Assembly (NCBI RefSeq): GCF_022682495.2
Contig: NC_071388.1
Coordinates: forward strand, 80,911,073 to 80,975,072
Length of the DNA stretch: 64,000 nt
Direction: 5' to 3'
DNA from: Desmodus rotundus
Taxonomy: Eukaryota > Chordata > Mammalia > Chiroptera > Phyllostomidae
The notes beneath the pieces are model-generated. The model worked only from the letters and a program-made list of their open reading frames with translations. It did no database searches and was not told the origin of the DNA. The number at the start of each line of letters is the position of its first letter. Position 1 is the stretch's first letter. Made by a program: the position numbers and the translations under genes. Positions 41,861 to 56,048 of the stretch are shown piece by piece.

Positions 41861-43996
41861 GGTCAAGATGGTGGTATAGGCAAACATTGCTCACCTCTTC
41901 AAAAACCACATCAAAATTAAAACTAAAATATAGAACAGCCATCACTCAGAACCATGAAGAATCAAGATGAATGGAAGTTTGACAATTATGGGATTGAAGA
42001 AACCATGTCCATCCAGATTGGAAGGAGGGGTGTGGATGCAGAATGAGCTGGCCCCACATCCACATGTGGTGGAATAAATTCTGTAGGGATATCTTGAGAG
42101 CGAGGAATCCCAGCCCCACACCAGGCCCCACAGCCCAGGATTCCAGTGCTAGAAAGGTAAGACCCCACAACTTCTGGCTGCAAAAAACCCCTGGGAACTG
42201 AGTCAGAGGAAGAAACTGCTGGAACCCCAAGCCTATCCTTTTAAAGAACCTGCACATGGACTCACCTACTCAGACTCACTTCCTCTGAGCTCCAGTACCA
42301 GGTGGCAGCGTGAAAGGCGCAAGTGGTATACAGGGAAAAGCTGAAGGGTCTGGCATCAAGGTGAGCAGAGGCCTTTGTCCCTTTCTAAACCCTCCCCCCA
42401 CAGAGTCAGCAAGCTGGTGCCATATCTGAGACTCCATCAACCTGGCTAACACTGTCTGACCCACCTTGGAGATCCCCAGAGACTCCACCCCACCCCACTT
42501 ATAGGCCCACCCAAGCTGCTGTTCCATATGAATGGCTGGTCTTGAATCTTGCTTCACAAATTCTTAAATCCTATCAAACAAGCCACAGCTGGCTTCAGTG
42601 AGCCCCAGGCCTGGCACTAGCAGCAGCAGCCAGCTTACATTCACAGCTTGGCTTTGCCTGGGAATCTCCAAGCCCGGCAGCCATTTCAGATCACTTTATA
42701 GCTCAGGCAGGGTGGCCCCCGGCAAAACACCGGTGAGGCCTGACCTTGGCCTCCACCACCTGGGAAACCCAAGGGCCAATGCACCCAGTGGGCAGCTACA
42801 ACCATGTCAGAGCACCACCACCCTGCCAACACAGAGCTGATCCTCTACGGAGGGCAGAGGTTGGTGGGCACTGGTCAGAGCCAGTCCTTGCAGCTGACTG
42901 AACTGGGTAAATTCCTCCTGTTTATCTGTCAATAGCAACCGGGGCTCAACTACAAGAGGAGGGTGTACTCAGCCCACACAAAGTGCGCTCCTCAAGGACC
43001 CAGCTTGGGTGATGGGAGAGGCTGTGCCACTGGACCCTACAGGACATTTACTACATTAGGCCACACTACCAAGGCACAGAGTCAAAGAAGCTCTACCTAA
43101 TACATAGAAACAAACTCAGGGAGACTGCCAGAACAAGGAGACAGAGAAACATGGCCCAAATGAAGAAACAGATCAAAACTCCAGAAAAAGAGTTAAACCA
43201 AGTGGAGATAAGCAATCTATCAGATGCAGAGTTCAAAACACTGGTTATAAGGATGCTCAAGGAACTTAGCGAGGACCTCAACAGCATAAAAAAGATCCAG
43301 TCAGAATAAAAGGATACAGTAACTGAAATAAAGTAAAATTTACAAGGAAGCAACAGTAGAGTGGGTGAAGCCAAGAATCAAATCAATGATATAGAACAAC
43401 AGGAAGCAAAAAACAACCAAACAGAACAAGAAGAAAAAAGAATTTTAAAAAAATGAGGAGTTTCTGAGCAGTTGGAGAAGTCCAACATTCACCAATATAG
43501 AGGTGCCAGTAGGAGAAGAGAAAGAGCAAGAAATTGGAAATTTATTTGGAAAATATAGTGAAAGAAAACTTCCCTAATTTGGTGAAGGAAATAGACATAC
43601 AATTGCAGGAAACACAGAGCCCCAATTATGATGGATGTAAAGAGGCCCACTCCAAGACACATCATTATTAAAAGGCCAAAGGTTAAAGACAAAGAGAGAG
43701 AGACTCTTAAAAGCAAGAAAATAGAAGTTACCAGAAGGTTGCCAGGTAGGAGGGGGAGGGGGAAAATGGGTGAAGAGGTGAAGGGATTAAGTACAAATAG
43801 GTAGTTACAGAATTTCTTTGGGGATGTGAAGTACAATATAGGAAATGGAGCAGCCAAAGAACTTTTACACATGACCCATGGACTTGAACAATGGTAGGGG
43901 GATTGCCTGAGGGAGTGGGGGTTGCTGTGTGGGGGGACAAAGGAGGAAATAGCAGGGCAACTGCAATAGTATAATCAATAAAATATACTTAAAAAA
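41861..43996 (+). mobile_element. Older HAL1-like element, right arm
   Basis: Mirror of 29,186-31,321 in the sense orientation: 5' start 'ggtcaagatggtggtatagg' at 41,861, decayed ORF1 about 43,150-43,720, and tail 'caataaaatatacttaaaaa' ending at 43,996. The flanks 'aaaatggtttgct' and 'aaaatttttgct' may be a decayed target-site duplication. Confidence 0.82.
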
Positions 43997-44641
43997 TTTT
44001 TGCTGTACTGTCCATGGGGATTCATTGCTTTGGATAATCAGTGCACATTTGTATTTGTTTGTTTGTTTTAGTGATTATTCGTATTTTAGTTCCGTTTTGG
44101 ATGCCATTGTCATAAAATATATTCCATAATTTATTGCATCTTCCAGAATCAGCATATTTTTTATTTTTATTGCATAACTTTAAATTTTCTAAAAAGTTCA
44201 TTAATATACCTAATATTATAATAAATCTTATTAAGTGACTGTATATTATAATCGATTATAATATAACAGAAATCATAGTAACAACCTCAGGAGAAATAAT
44301 AGGACTTACTAATGTCTTCAAGGTGAAAACAATTTTACTTATATGATATTCTTTATATATAAGATTAAACAAGTTCCACTAAATGTGTATTTATTATTAT
44401 GAAATTTACTTGGGTATAACTAAATATACAAATGTCTATCATTAATGTCGATCCTGCTTCCCAAGAAAAAGTTATAAAAGTTCCACATTTCTTATTGTTT
44501 GAAAAAGATGCCCTATTAGTATCTGAATTGACCTGTCCACAACAGGGAAGAAAGAAAGGAAGGAAGGGATAGAAAAGGAAAGAAAAGGAAGATATAGAAA
44601 GAAAAGAAACCAAAACAACAGCATAAGAACTGTACTCTTTT

Positions 44642-45195
44642 ATTTTATTTTATTTTAATTAATTAATTTATTTTTATTCAGTTACAATTGTCTGCATTTT
44701 CTTCCTATTCCTCCACCCAACCCCAACCAGTCCCACCTACCTCCCCCACCTCTACACTCCCCCTTGATTTTGTCTTTGTGTCCTTTATAGTAGCTCCTAC
44801 AGACCCCTCTCCCCACTATCCCCTCCCCACTCCCCTCTGGCTATTGTTAGATTGTTCTTAATTTCAATGTCTCTGGTTATATTTTGTTTGCTTTTTTTCT
44901 TTTGTTGATTATGTTCCAGTTAAAGGTGAGAACCCTGAAACACCAAACCAAAAGAACCCATGCACCCCAATGTTCATAGCAGCACAATTTACAATAGCCA
45001 AGTACTGGAAGCAACCTAAGTGCCCATCAGCAAATGAGTGGATTAAAAAATTATGGTATATTTACACAATGGAATTCTATGCAGCAGAGAGAAAGAAGGA
45101 TCTTATACTCTTTGCAATGGCATGGATGGAACTGGAGAGCATTATGCTAAGTGAAATAAGCCAGGCGGTGAGGGACAAATACCATATGATCTCAC
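44642..45195. mobile_element. Twin-primed LINE-1, right arm
   Basis: Mirror of 27,987-28,540. The 3' UTR side is on the minus strand (44,642-44,931) and the inverted ORF2 piece ('[20 protein letters not shown]') on the plus strand from 44,932. The 12-bp target-site duplication is at 44,630-44,641 and 45,196-45,207. Confidence 0.88.
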
Positions 45196-45915
45196 CTGTA
45201 CTCTTTTCTTTTAAAGTACTGGTCTCCAGTAAAAGGTAAATTCTTTGGGAAGGTACAAATCATTTGGCTCTTGTCAATAATCATTTCTTCAGTGAGGGCA
45301 ATGAGTTTGAGATGTGTTCTTGAGAAAAAAATAGCATAATAAATTTAAAATGCTCTTGTACCCTTTAAAATGCCTCCCCAATTTAAAATATTATACAAAA
45401 AATATAGAGTACAATAAAATATTTTAAAGAAAAAAAGGACACATAAGTTCCATATTCAGCTAAAAAGGGTATCATATGTTGCTAGACATTCCTTGTGTGT
45501 TTTCAAATACTATGTATTCTGCTGCTGTTGGGTGGAGTGTTCAATAATATCAGTAACATCAAACTGGTGTATATTGATATAGCCACTTCCATTTTTCTAG
45601 TATTTTCATGACTTATTTCTCTCATCTTTTACTTTTAAAATACTTAGGTCTTTATATTTAAAGTGGGTTTATTGTAAGCCTTGCTGTTTTGGCCCAGTAT
45701 TACAATCTCAAATATTGTAATATTTGTTTACAAATATTAAAGTCAGTTTACATTTAGTGGCTTGATTTCTTTTTCTTGAAAAATACAGGAAACATCATAA
45801 GATTGTCAATTATTGCTGTCAAGTCTCATTTAAAGGGTACCTCCTCAGAAGAGATTAACATCACATTATTATAACAAGTGGAAAATCGTATATATGGTTA
45901 TTTTTAGAATGATGG

Positions 45916-46126
45916 GCCCTGCCTGCTGTGGCTTAGTGTATTGAGTGCCAGCCTGCAAACCAGAGGGTCATTGGTTCGGTTCCCGGTCATGGCATGTGCC
46001 TGGGTTGTGGGCCATGTCCCCAGCTGGGGGCATGTGGGGAGCAACCCACACATTGATGTTTCTCTCTTTCTGTTTCTCCTTCCCTCCCCCCTCTCTAAAA
46101 ATAAATAAATAACATTTTAAAAAATA
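45916..46126 (+). mobile_element. VES SINE, right arm
   Basis: Mirror of 27,056-27,266, same flanking 10-bp duplication. Begins 'gccctgcctgctgtggctta' and ends in 'ctaaaaataaataaataaca'. Confidence 0.92.
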
Positions 46127-47684
46127 AGAATGATGGTACAAAACGATCCAGCTTGACAATTCATTTGTTTCTAAAGGACAGATTTCCCTCTAATTAAGCA
46201 TATTGAAATGAGGCAGTAGGGTTTTGATTGGCTATCATTACTGTCAATCATGGTTCCCCCAAAAAGTTATAAAAGGTCCACAATTCTTTTTTTTTTTTTT
46301 TAGGAACACGCACATGAACAAATAAGTTCACATGTATGTATGCAGATCTAGATACATAATCCAGTAGCAATGACAATCCATTAAAAGTCATTGAAAGGAG
46401 TAGGGTTTAATCCAAGTTCTGTTTGTAAAGAATAACCTGGAGCTATGTTTAGGAAGAGTATCACCAGGATATAGAGGATAAGTCACAAGAGTTTTGCAAA
46501 CACAGATGGGTAGTTTTTAGGTAAGGGCTTTGGTGTGTCATTAAGAAAGTGTATGGATTTCAGTGTTGGGAAAGGAGGGGCAAGAGGGCACCTGAAGATG
46601 GGCCACTTATTATACTTTGAGTATGGAGTGAGATAAAAGCTAACATTTAAGGACTTTTGGGGAAAAATCATTCAATATCTTGCTTATTTTTCATGTCTTT
46701 TCCAGTGACCCACTGGGTATTATGACATCATGTTATATTAATATTATTTGAACTTTGGTAATATGCATTTGAAGTCCTAGTCTCAATGAATCATCCCCCA
46801 AAATTTTATTTGCTGATGTTTTTTATCTTACTAGAATCATTTAAAAAAAATTCTAGGAAGATCGAACATTTTCTTTCTATTCTGCCACTTCTCTTTTCCT
46901 CTGTATGCCCACTTCAGTTTTTCTGCAATCACATTCTTAGCTTCCTGCATTAATGAAGCTTTTCAGAGTAGCCTACAACATACAAACACAGCTCCAAAGT
47001 GCATTTAAAGGTGTTCAGAGCATTAGAGGCAACTTCCCTCTTCTCATTACTCATGGAAGCTTCCTGAGCTAAGAGCATTATCTTACAGCTTGGCCTGACC
47101 TTCACTGTCTTAACTCCCTTCTCATTTTTTTTCCTTGTCATTTTTAAAATCATTGTTTTCTCATTCCTGTTTATTTTTTTCTGTGACATGAGTTGAACGC
47201 CCACAAGAAGTGAAAGTCACCATTTCCCAAATAGTGTGAAATGAAAGACCTTTTGGGATTTGCCTCTATTCACTCAACTACAAACCTGTCTGCTTTGTAG
47301 AGTTAAATGTGATGTGAGCTTCAGGCTGCACAAGCTGCACGATTATCAAAGACATCCTAATCAAGTCCTGTTCAGAGAAACCACACTATATTAGTGCTTA
47401 ATAATTTTATAAAGCTACATTGAAGAATTTAAGGGCATGTAAAATATTTTCACTTATTTTCAGCTTTAATTATTCCAGCATGACATTTGTTTAAAATTAT
47501 TTGTATTTTTTGAACAACATATACATGTTTTTAAGGAGAATGTTAGTACTAACACCTTAAGTCATTAAAACTGTAGGGCAATTGCAATCGCAAAAATCTT
47601 GAACACTAACCAAAACGGAGTTACATTTATCTGCATAATTTTGTGACTGTTTTAATAAAGAGAGGACATATATTAGTGTGAGAT
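46127..47684. other. Intergenic DNA downstream of right OR5H-like gene
   Basis: Mirror of 25,498-27,045. About 4 substitutions per kb relative to the left arm by direct reading of the part nearest the receptor. No gene seen. Confidence 0.55.
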
Positions 47685-48614
47685 CTAAACACTTCTCTTT
47701 AACATTTTTGCCAGTGAATCTAGGACTTTCTTATTTCTCAGACTATAGATCATTGGATTTAGCAAAGGAATGATAACAGTGTAAAACAGAGAGTCCATCA
47801 TGTCTTGGTCATCTGCTTCAGCAGATTCAGGGCGCATGTACATGAAGAGAAGAGAACCAAAGAATAAAGACACAGATAGGAGATGGGCTCCACAGGTAGA
47901 GAAGGCTTTCCTTATGCCTTGTACAGACTTCTTTTTTAAGATTGTAAAGAGAACAAGTGTATAAGAGATGAGAACAGTCACTATGGTGAACACCTGTACT
48001 GACCCAGAGAAAATAAAAACAATCAGAACATTAATGGAAGGGTCAGTACAAGAAATGTTAAACAATGGCATGACGTCACAGTAAAAATGATGTATTATAT
48101 TAGAATTACAAAAGGTTAGTCTGAATAAAAAACCTATATGAATACAAGCATGGAGCACACCACCTACAAATGATGAGACTGACAGCCAGATGCATAGTCT
48201 ATTGGTCATAATCACTGGATAAAGTAATGGTTTGCATATGGCTACATAGCGATCATATGCCATTGCTGCCAGCAGGAAACATTCTGTGGTTGCACTGAAT
48301 ACAAAGGAAAAAATTTGTATCATGCATTCAGAGAGAGAGATCTTTTTACTCTTGATTAGGAAGTTGACCAGCATCTTGGGGGTGACTGTAGATGACACCC
48401 AAGCATCCACAAAGGCTAAATTCCTCAGGAGTAAGTACATGGGAGTATGAAGGTGAAAGTTGTTGCAGATGAGAGCAATCAGACCAAGGTTTCCCACCAT
48501 GGTGAGGAGATATATCACCAAGAACAGCAGGAACAAGGGGATTTGCAACTCTGGTTTGTATATAAGTCCTGTGAAAATAAACTCTGTCAGCAATGTTGCA
48601 TTTTCCCTCTCCAT
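47685..48614 (-). CDS. Olfactory receptor, OR5H-like, right-arm copy
   Basis: Intact 309-residue odorant GPCR, mirror of 24,568-25,497, transcribed toward the palindrome centre. All class landmarks are kept: NAT at 5, 'LHTPMY', '[10 protein letters not shown]' at 118-127, the Cys-rich extracellular loop, '[10 protein letters not shown]' and '[13 protein letters not shown]'. Relative to the left copy it has G64R, D65N (start of the TM2 region), L101I, S105V, T117A (TM3), I181V (loop 2), L198I and I206V (TM5), and two synonymous changes (codons 119 and 176). Codons 1-63 and 207-309 are identical in nucleotide sequence. Counting from DRY (R122 = 3.50), residue 105 is about position 3.33; counting from Tyr218 as 5.58, residue 206 is about 5.46, both classic ligand-pocket positions. 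Start choice as for the left copy. Confidence 0.95.
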   Translation of the reverse strand: MERENATLLTEFIFTGLIYKPELQIPLFLLFLVIYLLTMVGNLGLIALICNNFHLHTPMYLLLRNLAFVDAWVSSTVTPKMLVNFLIKSKKISLSECMIQIFSFVFSATTECFLLAAMAYDRYVAICKPLLYPVIMTNRLCIWLSVSSFVGGVLHACIHIGFLFRLTFCNSNIIHHFYCDVMPLFNISCTDPSINVLIVFIFSGSVQVFTIVTVLISYTLVLFTILKKKSVQGIRKAFSTCGAHLLSVSLFFGSLLFMYMRPESAEADDQDMMDSLFYTVIIPLLNPMIYSLRNKKVLDSLAKMLKRSV

Positions 48615-48631
48615 GTCTTCACTCAATGTTG

Positions 48632-48634
48632 CCT
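48632..48634 (-). promoter_or_regulatory. Likely splice acceptor before OR5H-like CDS, right
   Basis: Same 'tttcatttcag' context as in the left arm, on the minus strand, 18 bases before the ATG at 48,614. The surrounding 60 bp are identical between arms. Confidence 0.6.
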
Positions 48635-48659
48635 GAAATGAAATGGAATATGTCACTCA

Positions 48660-51600
48660 GGATGTATGACATAAATATAGGGGAAGAGAGTTGAAATGAA
48701 AACCATCATATCAGAATCCCCCATTCATTTCCTTACCTCTATAATAGAATTTATTTTGAGGTAATTTTACAAGTGGAAGAAAAAGCAATAATTTCATTTC
48801 AAAATGTGTGGCATATTTAGAAAAAAAGAAATGCATTCTAAACATGTGTTATAATTATGGGGAAACCATTGATTGAAATAGGGAAATTTTCATTTAAAAC
48901 ATGGGTGCAGGGTCAAGGTAAGCAGAGTTTGATGAACAGCTGGGCTAATAAAGTGAATTGAATTCCAGGTAAAGAATCTTGAACTTTATTTTCAGGCAAT
49001 AAGCAGGCACTGAGAATTAAGAGATGTAGAGTGGTTCTGTGAGACACTATAAAAGAATGGATGCATAGTAGTGTAGAGAATAGGCTGTTGGGAGGGGAAA
49101 TTGGAGTCGGGACTACTAGACAGAAAGCTGATAGTTACGGCCAGTGATTCCTCAACCGGATTGCACATCGGAATTGTCTGAAGAATTTTCTTATTGTTGT
49201 TCAAGTACAATTGAGGATTTTTTTTGCAAAATATAGATTATAAAGTACCACTGTAGAAGTTGATTGAGTAGGGCAGGAATAGGGTCTATATCTGCATTTT
49301 AAAAATCCTCTCCAAGTGATTCAAATGAATGCCAAGTATTGGGAGTGATGAAGAGAAATCAGAGATAGATGCAAAAGAATTCAGGAGGTAGAGTCCCGAG
49401 GACTCATGACATAATAGACATGAAAGGGTTGAAGGAGAGGGGAGTCACTCGGTGCCTGGGTAAGATGGTCATCAAAATTAAGATCAAGAACTCAGACATA
49501 GTAGCTAGTTTGTTGAGAGAGTATCCTCCAAAATCCATGCGAGATTTATTCAGTGGTGAGATCCTACTAGAGATTGATAGAAACAGTCCTAGTAGTCATC
49601 AGCATAGCCGAGGCATATTTAGCGATGACATATCCATTGGATAGTGAGCATAAAGAGAAGAAAAGAACAGAAAGCAACTTGAGGAAGTTGAATTAAACAG
49701 GTTATAAAGTGGATGCAGTGCATATATCAGATGGCCAACATCTGATCTTGTTTTATACCACATAGTCTTGGTGACTGGTGGAGGTTACCACCCACTCAAG
49801 AAGCCCAAATAAATGGCTGGATATTGACTTTCCCATCCCCCTTGCACCTACAGTGAGGAAACTTGACCTAGATTTGGCAAATCAAACACACTTAACCTAC
49901 ACTTAGAATATGGAGAGAGGGAGAAAATGAACAGGCACAAAAGAGAAAATTATTAGCAAAGGCAGAAATATGAAGATGGCAACAAATGTATCCTGCATCA
50001 TTATAATGGTATTGTCAGTGAGAGCCTGCATTCCAAGTTCAGCAGAAGTGACAGCAAGTCTCACTGACCTGCTGTTGAGACGTGATTTAGCCTGACGAAG
50101 GGCTCCTTTGCTTTCTTTGTTCCTGCCCATTTTTTTCCAGCTGATTCTTCCAGTCTCTGTTACACTTCTGTTTTTGAGCCAATTTCCACTCAATCCACTC
50201 ATTTCCTGTTACAACCAAGAGGCCTTGCTAACACAAAGGAAGATTAGGGAGAGATGGGGAAAGGATATTACTGAGCAGAGTGATCACAGAAGCAACTGGG
50301 TGGCTAGAAACCTGAGTGAACTTAAGAAAAAAAAAAGGTATCCAAGAAGAAAGAAATGATGTATATGTCAAATACCAAAATAAATGCTCTATCTAGTAGG
50401 ACAAGGAGTTATCCGATTTCACTGAGCTTTAGTGAGAGCAATTTTCATTATGGGATGGAGTTGAGGCCAAAAAGTAATGAGAAGTGAAAGGGAACCAAGT
50501 CGGTGATACAGAGTAATATAGAGTATTCCAGAAATCTGGAGAATAGTTGGCTTTTTTCTAATTCTTACAGACATGCAGCGTTTTTTCTTCTACAACATTT
50601 TAATACAAGGTTTCAGAAGAGAGGAGAATATAGGATAGCATTGATAGAAGAAAGGGAACAGATGAACTGGGAAGGAAATCTGTGTTTAAGAAAAGAAAAC
50701 AACGGAGAGGTGAGTAACGAGTGGAAAATCACAGAGACATGGGTGAGTCTAGGGAAGACAAGCCACAGAAGGCTGAGCGAGGCTGCGGAGGAAATAGAGA
50801 GAAAGGCTCGGAGACTTGCGGGTGAATGTCTTAGCTCGGGCAGTCCTTAAAGGTTGCCAGTCCTAAAAATATTTCTGTTTAATTTTTTTAAGTTTATTTT
50901 TCTATGAATATGTCTATGAAAAAGACACTTCAATTTTAAATTCCATTTGATACATTTTATGTTGTTAATGGAAGTGTTAGCACTGCCTCAGAGTTCTTTC
51001 CACATTTAAAAGTTGCTTTCTTTTGTTATTACAGTGACAGAAGTGACTTTCTCTAGAAATCCTGTTTGTTTTACTTGAGAGAACTTTCATTTGACCAGTT
51101 GTAAGATATTTGTGTGTGTGTGTGTGTGTTTTGCAAAATATAACTAAGCCAAAACTGGAACCTGAACACAGGCAATATAAATAATGAATGTCAATAATTT
51201 CCGTCGTTAAGTAGACACTTACATGGAATGGCTTTTCTTTCCAAAAACTAACTAATTGGAAACTCTCAAGTTCAATTTGTGTGGGTACTTATTTATTCAT
51301 AAATGCTGGAAAGTATAGTGGAAGGACAATTTCTACATATTTCCATATATATAAATTTACCTTATAAAATCACATAGCCAGGTTAACAAAATAATAAAAG
51401 ACATTAAAGGCAATAATTTAGTCTTAAGAGATATTTTGCATAGCAACATTTTAGTCATAAAATAAAACACATAATTAATTCACTATTATTTTCCCTTTCC
51501 ATCTGGCTTTTGACATCTTGTAAACTATTTTCAAATTATTATAAATTAAATGGTACTTTAAATTTTTATATAAGTAACAATTAATATTATATAAATCATT

Positions 51601-53086
51601 CCTCTCTTACCCTTATGTTTTAAGAAACTGGAGATTCTTTTAATACATTAGGCTTCTAAGGTAGAAAAATATATAGTGGCACAGGAAACACAACAGCATA
51701 GGCAGTAATTCTTTGCACACTGATTCATTTTGCAGGCTCCATATCGCAAGCTAAGGGAAACACTGTTTGTATTAATTTCCTCTGAACAGACGACTCAACC
51801 AATCATACAACTCTGTGCTTTTGCCAGAAGGGAAGGGAGCACAAAACTAAATTTCCCATGATAATGCCCAAGGATTCCCTTTAGGGCAAAGCTACTGGGC
51901 ATTGTGGGCCTGGACATGTATGAGAAGTCCATGTTGCTCTCCAGGTCATTACAGATGCAAAATTCATAGCCACCACGTCATTGTAGATGGTTCTAAGTTT
52001 AAGAATTGTAATTGTACTTTATGTCACTATTTTTCACTGCAGATAACACTTCTGACATGCTTATGCAAACATCAATGAATCTATAATTTTGAGGCTCTGA
52101 GTGCTTGGATTAGTATGGTCTTGTCTGAGCTAGTTATACATGCTTTCAATGAAGCCAAATTCTAGATTCCCTTTAGGTGCCAGCCTCAAGTAGTTGTTTT
52201 CATGCCAACTATAGCTCACATCTTAGATCTACAGCTAATGCCCCACTCTAACCTGAAATGTGATGGAAAATTACAATGGTCAGAGAAAGAATCTTGGTCA
52301 ATACCTTCTACTCAGTCTTTTAGATTAATTTGCAAAAAACTGTTTATTATAGGAAGATTTGAAAAATAATGTTAAGTGATAATAAAATAAAAATATCTGT
52401 AGACACCTAGAAGTACTATTAATATTTGAGTGTGAATCTTTTCCAATTTTTCTATCATATATTATACAAACATACATACATCTGCATGTTTGCAGATAAG
52501 GAAATTGGACGATATACATTCAGTTTGGCAAACCTACAATTCCTGCTTAATGTATTTGGAGTGGTAACACCAGAGAAAGGAACTCAAGCTCTTACTCTGC
52601 TCCCTTCTGTATTTTCTCTTTCTTTTCCTAAACAAAGGAGATATTGACATGAGACATGAAATGACACATTCCAGGCAAGCTACATGGGAGGATATCCTGG
52701 CATCCAAAGGTCAGCCTGTGGCTTTGAGTTGCCATTGGTTTTCTGTTCTTTACGCAGAAATGCTAAACAGTCCCTGGGTTTCTTTCCTGAATCTGGCCCA
52801 GTCATCTTACTCTTCTTCCTGACTGGAGAAGTAAGTCATCGTTAACTTTTAGAGCACTGAGAACCCCCACAGTTCAGAGACTGCCCAATCCCCTGGCCAG
52901 TTCCTGGTCTGTGAGGAGGGGAGCACACAGAGGGATGCTGGCAGCCTAGACAGGTTAGAGGGTCAAACCTGCCCAGCTCCAGCCCCCCGGCCCATCACCT
53001 ACACCATCATCTGGGGGTAAAAAGGCAAAATTGGAAGCCAGGGTTCCTGCCATGGGGAGGAAGGCCCCAAACTTAGGACCTGGACC
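48660..53086. other. Intergenic DNA upstream of right OR5H-like gene
   Basis: Mirror of 20,091-24,525. Includes the (TG)n run at 51,111-51,129. No gene recognised. Confidence 0.55.
51111..51129. repeat. (TG)n microsatellite, right arm
   Basis: Nine TG units plus T, exactly the same length as the mirror (CA)n at 22,053-22,071. Confidence 0.95.
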
Positions 53087-53437
53087 ACATTCATTTTTGG
53101 AAGTTATTTTTGTATTGCGTATAATATTCTGAGTTGGCAGATATTTTTTTCCTTCACAATTTGAAAATGTCACTCAATTATTTTCTGCCTTTGTACTTTT
53201 TTCCCTCCTCTGGCTACCTTTAAACTTTTCTTTTTATCTTTGGTTTTTAGCCACTTCAATATATAGTGCCTAAGGGTTTTAGTATTTTTATTTTGAGACT
53301 TAGTTTCTGTTTGTTTTGGTATTTATTCTGATCAGGTTCTACGAGTTTCTTGGATCTTTGGTTTGATAACTTTCCTTAATTTTTAAAAATTCTTGACCAT
53401 TATATTTTCAAATATTTCCTCTGACCCATTTTTTTTC
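53087..53437 (-). mobile_element. Ancient L1 ORF1 remnant, right copy
   Basis: Mirror of 19,740-20,090 with scattered differences. Confidence 0.7.
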
Positions 53438-53634
53438 CTCTCACATTCCAATGGTGTATTTGTGTGTTAGATAAAAACATTCCTTCATATTACTTGATTG
53501 TTCTGGGTTTTTTTTTTACTTGTTGCTTTCTTTGTGCTTAATTTTCGTATCTATTAACCTATATTAAAGTTCAGTGTTCTTTTCTTCACTGTGTCTAACT
53601 TATTGATAAATTCACCAAAGGCATTCATTACTTT

Positions 53635-53650
53635 TATTCTAGTGTGTTTT
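53635..53650. other. HAL1 empty (pre-integration) site
   Basis: Reverse complement of the 16-bp HAL1 target-site duplication, present once and with uninterrupted flanks on both sides. It shows that the right arm never had, or precisely lacks, the HAL1 found at 17,678-19,527. Confidence 0.93.
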
Positions 53651-54113
53651 AAAAACAAATTTTACTCGACACTTAAAATATGCTTTATATTTATCTCTCT
53701 GAAATTCCTCATCTGGTCATGAATATAACCTTTAACACATTAATCATGATCATATAAAATTTTCTGGCTGATAGTCCTAATTTGATTCATATCTGAGACA
53801 GGCTTTTTATATTGTGTGGTGTTTTAACATCAGGTTGTTCCTTTTTTGCTTTTTTTATTTTGTCCCACTATATAAAATTGAAACCTCATCTTCATGTGAG
53901 GACAGTAAAAATGGAAGCAAAGAGTAATTAAAGGCCAGACAAATGAGATACATTAAATTATGAAAATCTAAAATTATCTTAAATAACTGAAGTCTATAGT
54001 TAAGTTAACAAGTTAAATGGGGCATTGAGTTTCAGCTTTCACAAAGTGTAGGTTGCATGTGGTGGAGCAGACTTCTGGTAGGTAGGGTGGAAGAATGAGC
54101 CACTTTAAAATTC

Positions 54114-56048
54114 TAGTGGATACATAGAGAACCCCCCAGATTCCACCGAGAATCTACTAGACCTGATACATTAATTCAGCAAAGTCACAGTATACAAAAT
54201 TAATATCCAGAAATCAGTTGTAATTTTATATACCAATAATGGTGAACAGAAAGGGAAATTAAGAAAGTGTCCCTATTCACAATTGCTAAAAAAAAAAATT
54301 AAAAAAAGAATAAAATACCTAGGAATAAATCTTACCAAGTATGTAAAAGACCAGGACTCAGAAAATTATATGGCACTGAACAAAGAAATTGAAGAAAATA
54401 CAAATAAGTGGAAGCATATACCATATTCAGAGATAGGAAAAATTAACATCACTAAAATGTCCATACTACTCAAAGCGATCTATAGACTCAATGCAATTCC
54501 TATCAAGATTCCAATGATGTATTTCACAGAACTAGAGCAAACATTTCAAAAATTTACAAGGGACCACAAAAGGCCCCACACAGCAACAGTAATCTTGAGA
54601 AAGAAGAACAAAGTTGAAATAATCACATACCTAATATCAAACTATACTATAAAGTCATAGTAATCAAAACAGAATGGTACTGGCATTAACACAGACACAA
54701 ATATCAATGGAACAGAATAGGGAGTCCAGAAATAAACCCACACTGGTGTAGTTGATTAATATTTGACAAAGGAAGCAAGCACATACAATGGACTAAAGGT
54801 GGTTTATTACATAAATGGTGTTGGGAAAATTAGACAGATACATTCAGGAAAATGAACTAGACTACCATCTTACACAACACACAAGAATAAATACAACATG
54901 GATCAAAGACTTAAATGTTAGACCTAAAACCATAAAAATCCTATAAGATGACACAGGAATCAAAATCTTGGACATGGCTCATAGCAATATTTTATTGGAT
55001 ATATCCCCCCAGGCAAGGGAAACAAAAGAAAAAATAAACAAATGGGACCACATAAAACTGAAAAGTTTTTGCACAGCAAAGGAAACTATCAACAAAATAA
55101 AAGGACAGCCCACAGAATGGGAGAACATATTGGCCAATTACATCTGATAAGGGGTTAATATCCAAAATTTATAAAGAACTTATAAAACTCAACACTAAAA
55201 AATAAACAACTAAATTAAAAAATGAGCACAGGACTTAAATAGACACGTCTCCAAAGAGGTCATACAGATGGTCAACAGACATATGAAAAGATGCTCAGTG
55301 TTACTCACTAATTATCTGAGAAATGTGAATTAAAACCACAGTGAGATACCACCTCACACCTGTCAGAATGACTATCACCAATAAACCAATAAGCAACAAA
55401 TGCTGGAGAGGATGGGGAGAAAGGGGAACTCTTTCCACCATTGGTGGGAATAAAGATTGGTACAGCCACTGTGGAAAGCAGCATGGAGATACCTCAAAAA
55501 ATTGAAAGTGGTTATGACTTTTAAACCAATGATTCTACTTCTGGGAATATATCTGAAGGAACCAAAAAGACTAATTCAAAAGAACATAATCACCCATAAG
55601 TTCATTGCAGTGTTATTTACAATTGCCAAGATATGGAAGCAGCCTGAGTCTTCATCAGTAGATGAGTAGATAAAACAACTATGGGACATTTCCACAGTAC
55701 AATACTACTTGGCATTAAAAAAGAAGAAAATTTTACCCTCTGTGACTGTTAGGATGGACCTGGAGAACATTATGCTGAGTGAATTAAGCCAGTCAGAGAA
55801 AGACAAATACCATATGATTTTGCTCATATGTGGAATCTAATGAACAAACTGAACTAACAAACAAAAACAGAGACAGACTGAAAGATGGAGAGCAGGATGA
55901 CAGCTGGGGGGAGGTTAAGGGGTAGAGGGATTGAGCAAAAATGAAAAAGGACTCATGGACACAGACAACAATGTGGTGATTGTGGGAGTAGGGCATGTAA
56001 GGGGACTAAATGGTAGTGAGAAAAACACAATAAAGATTAAAGAAAAAT
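54114..56048 (+). mobile_element. 5'-truncated LINE-1, right copy
   Basis: Mirror of 15,266-17,200, in the sense direction: RT tail near 54,130, '[20 protein letters not shown]' near 54,310, '[17 protein letters not shown]' at 55,457, G-rich 3' UTR, and an A-rich end 'aataaagattaaagaaaaat' at about 56,045. 'aaaattctagt' before and 'aaagttctact' after may be a decayed target-site duplication. Confidence 0.88.
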
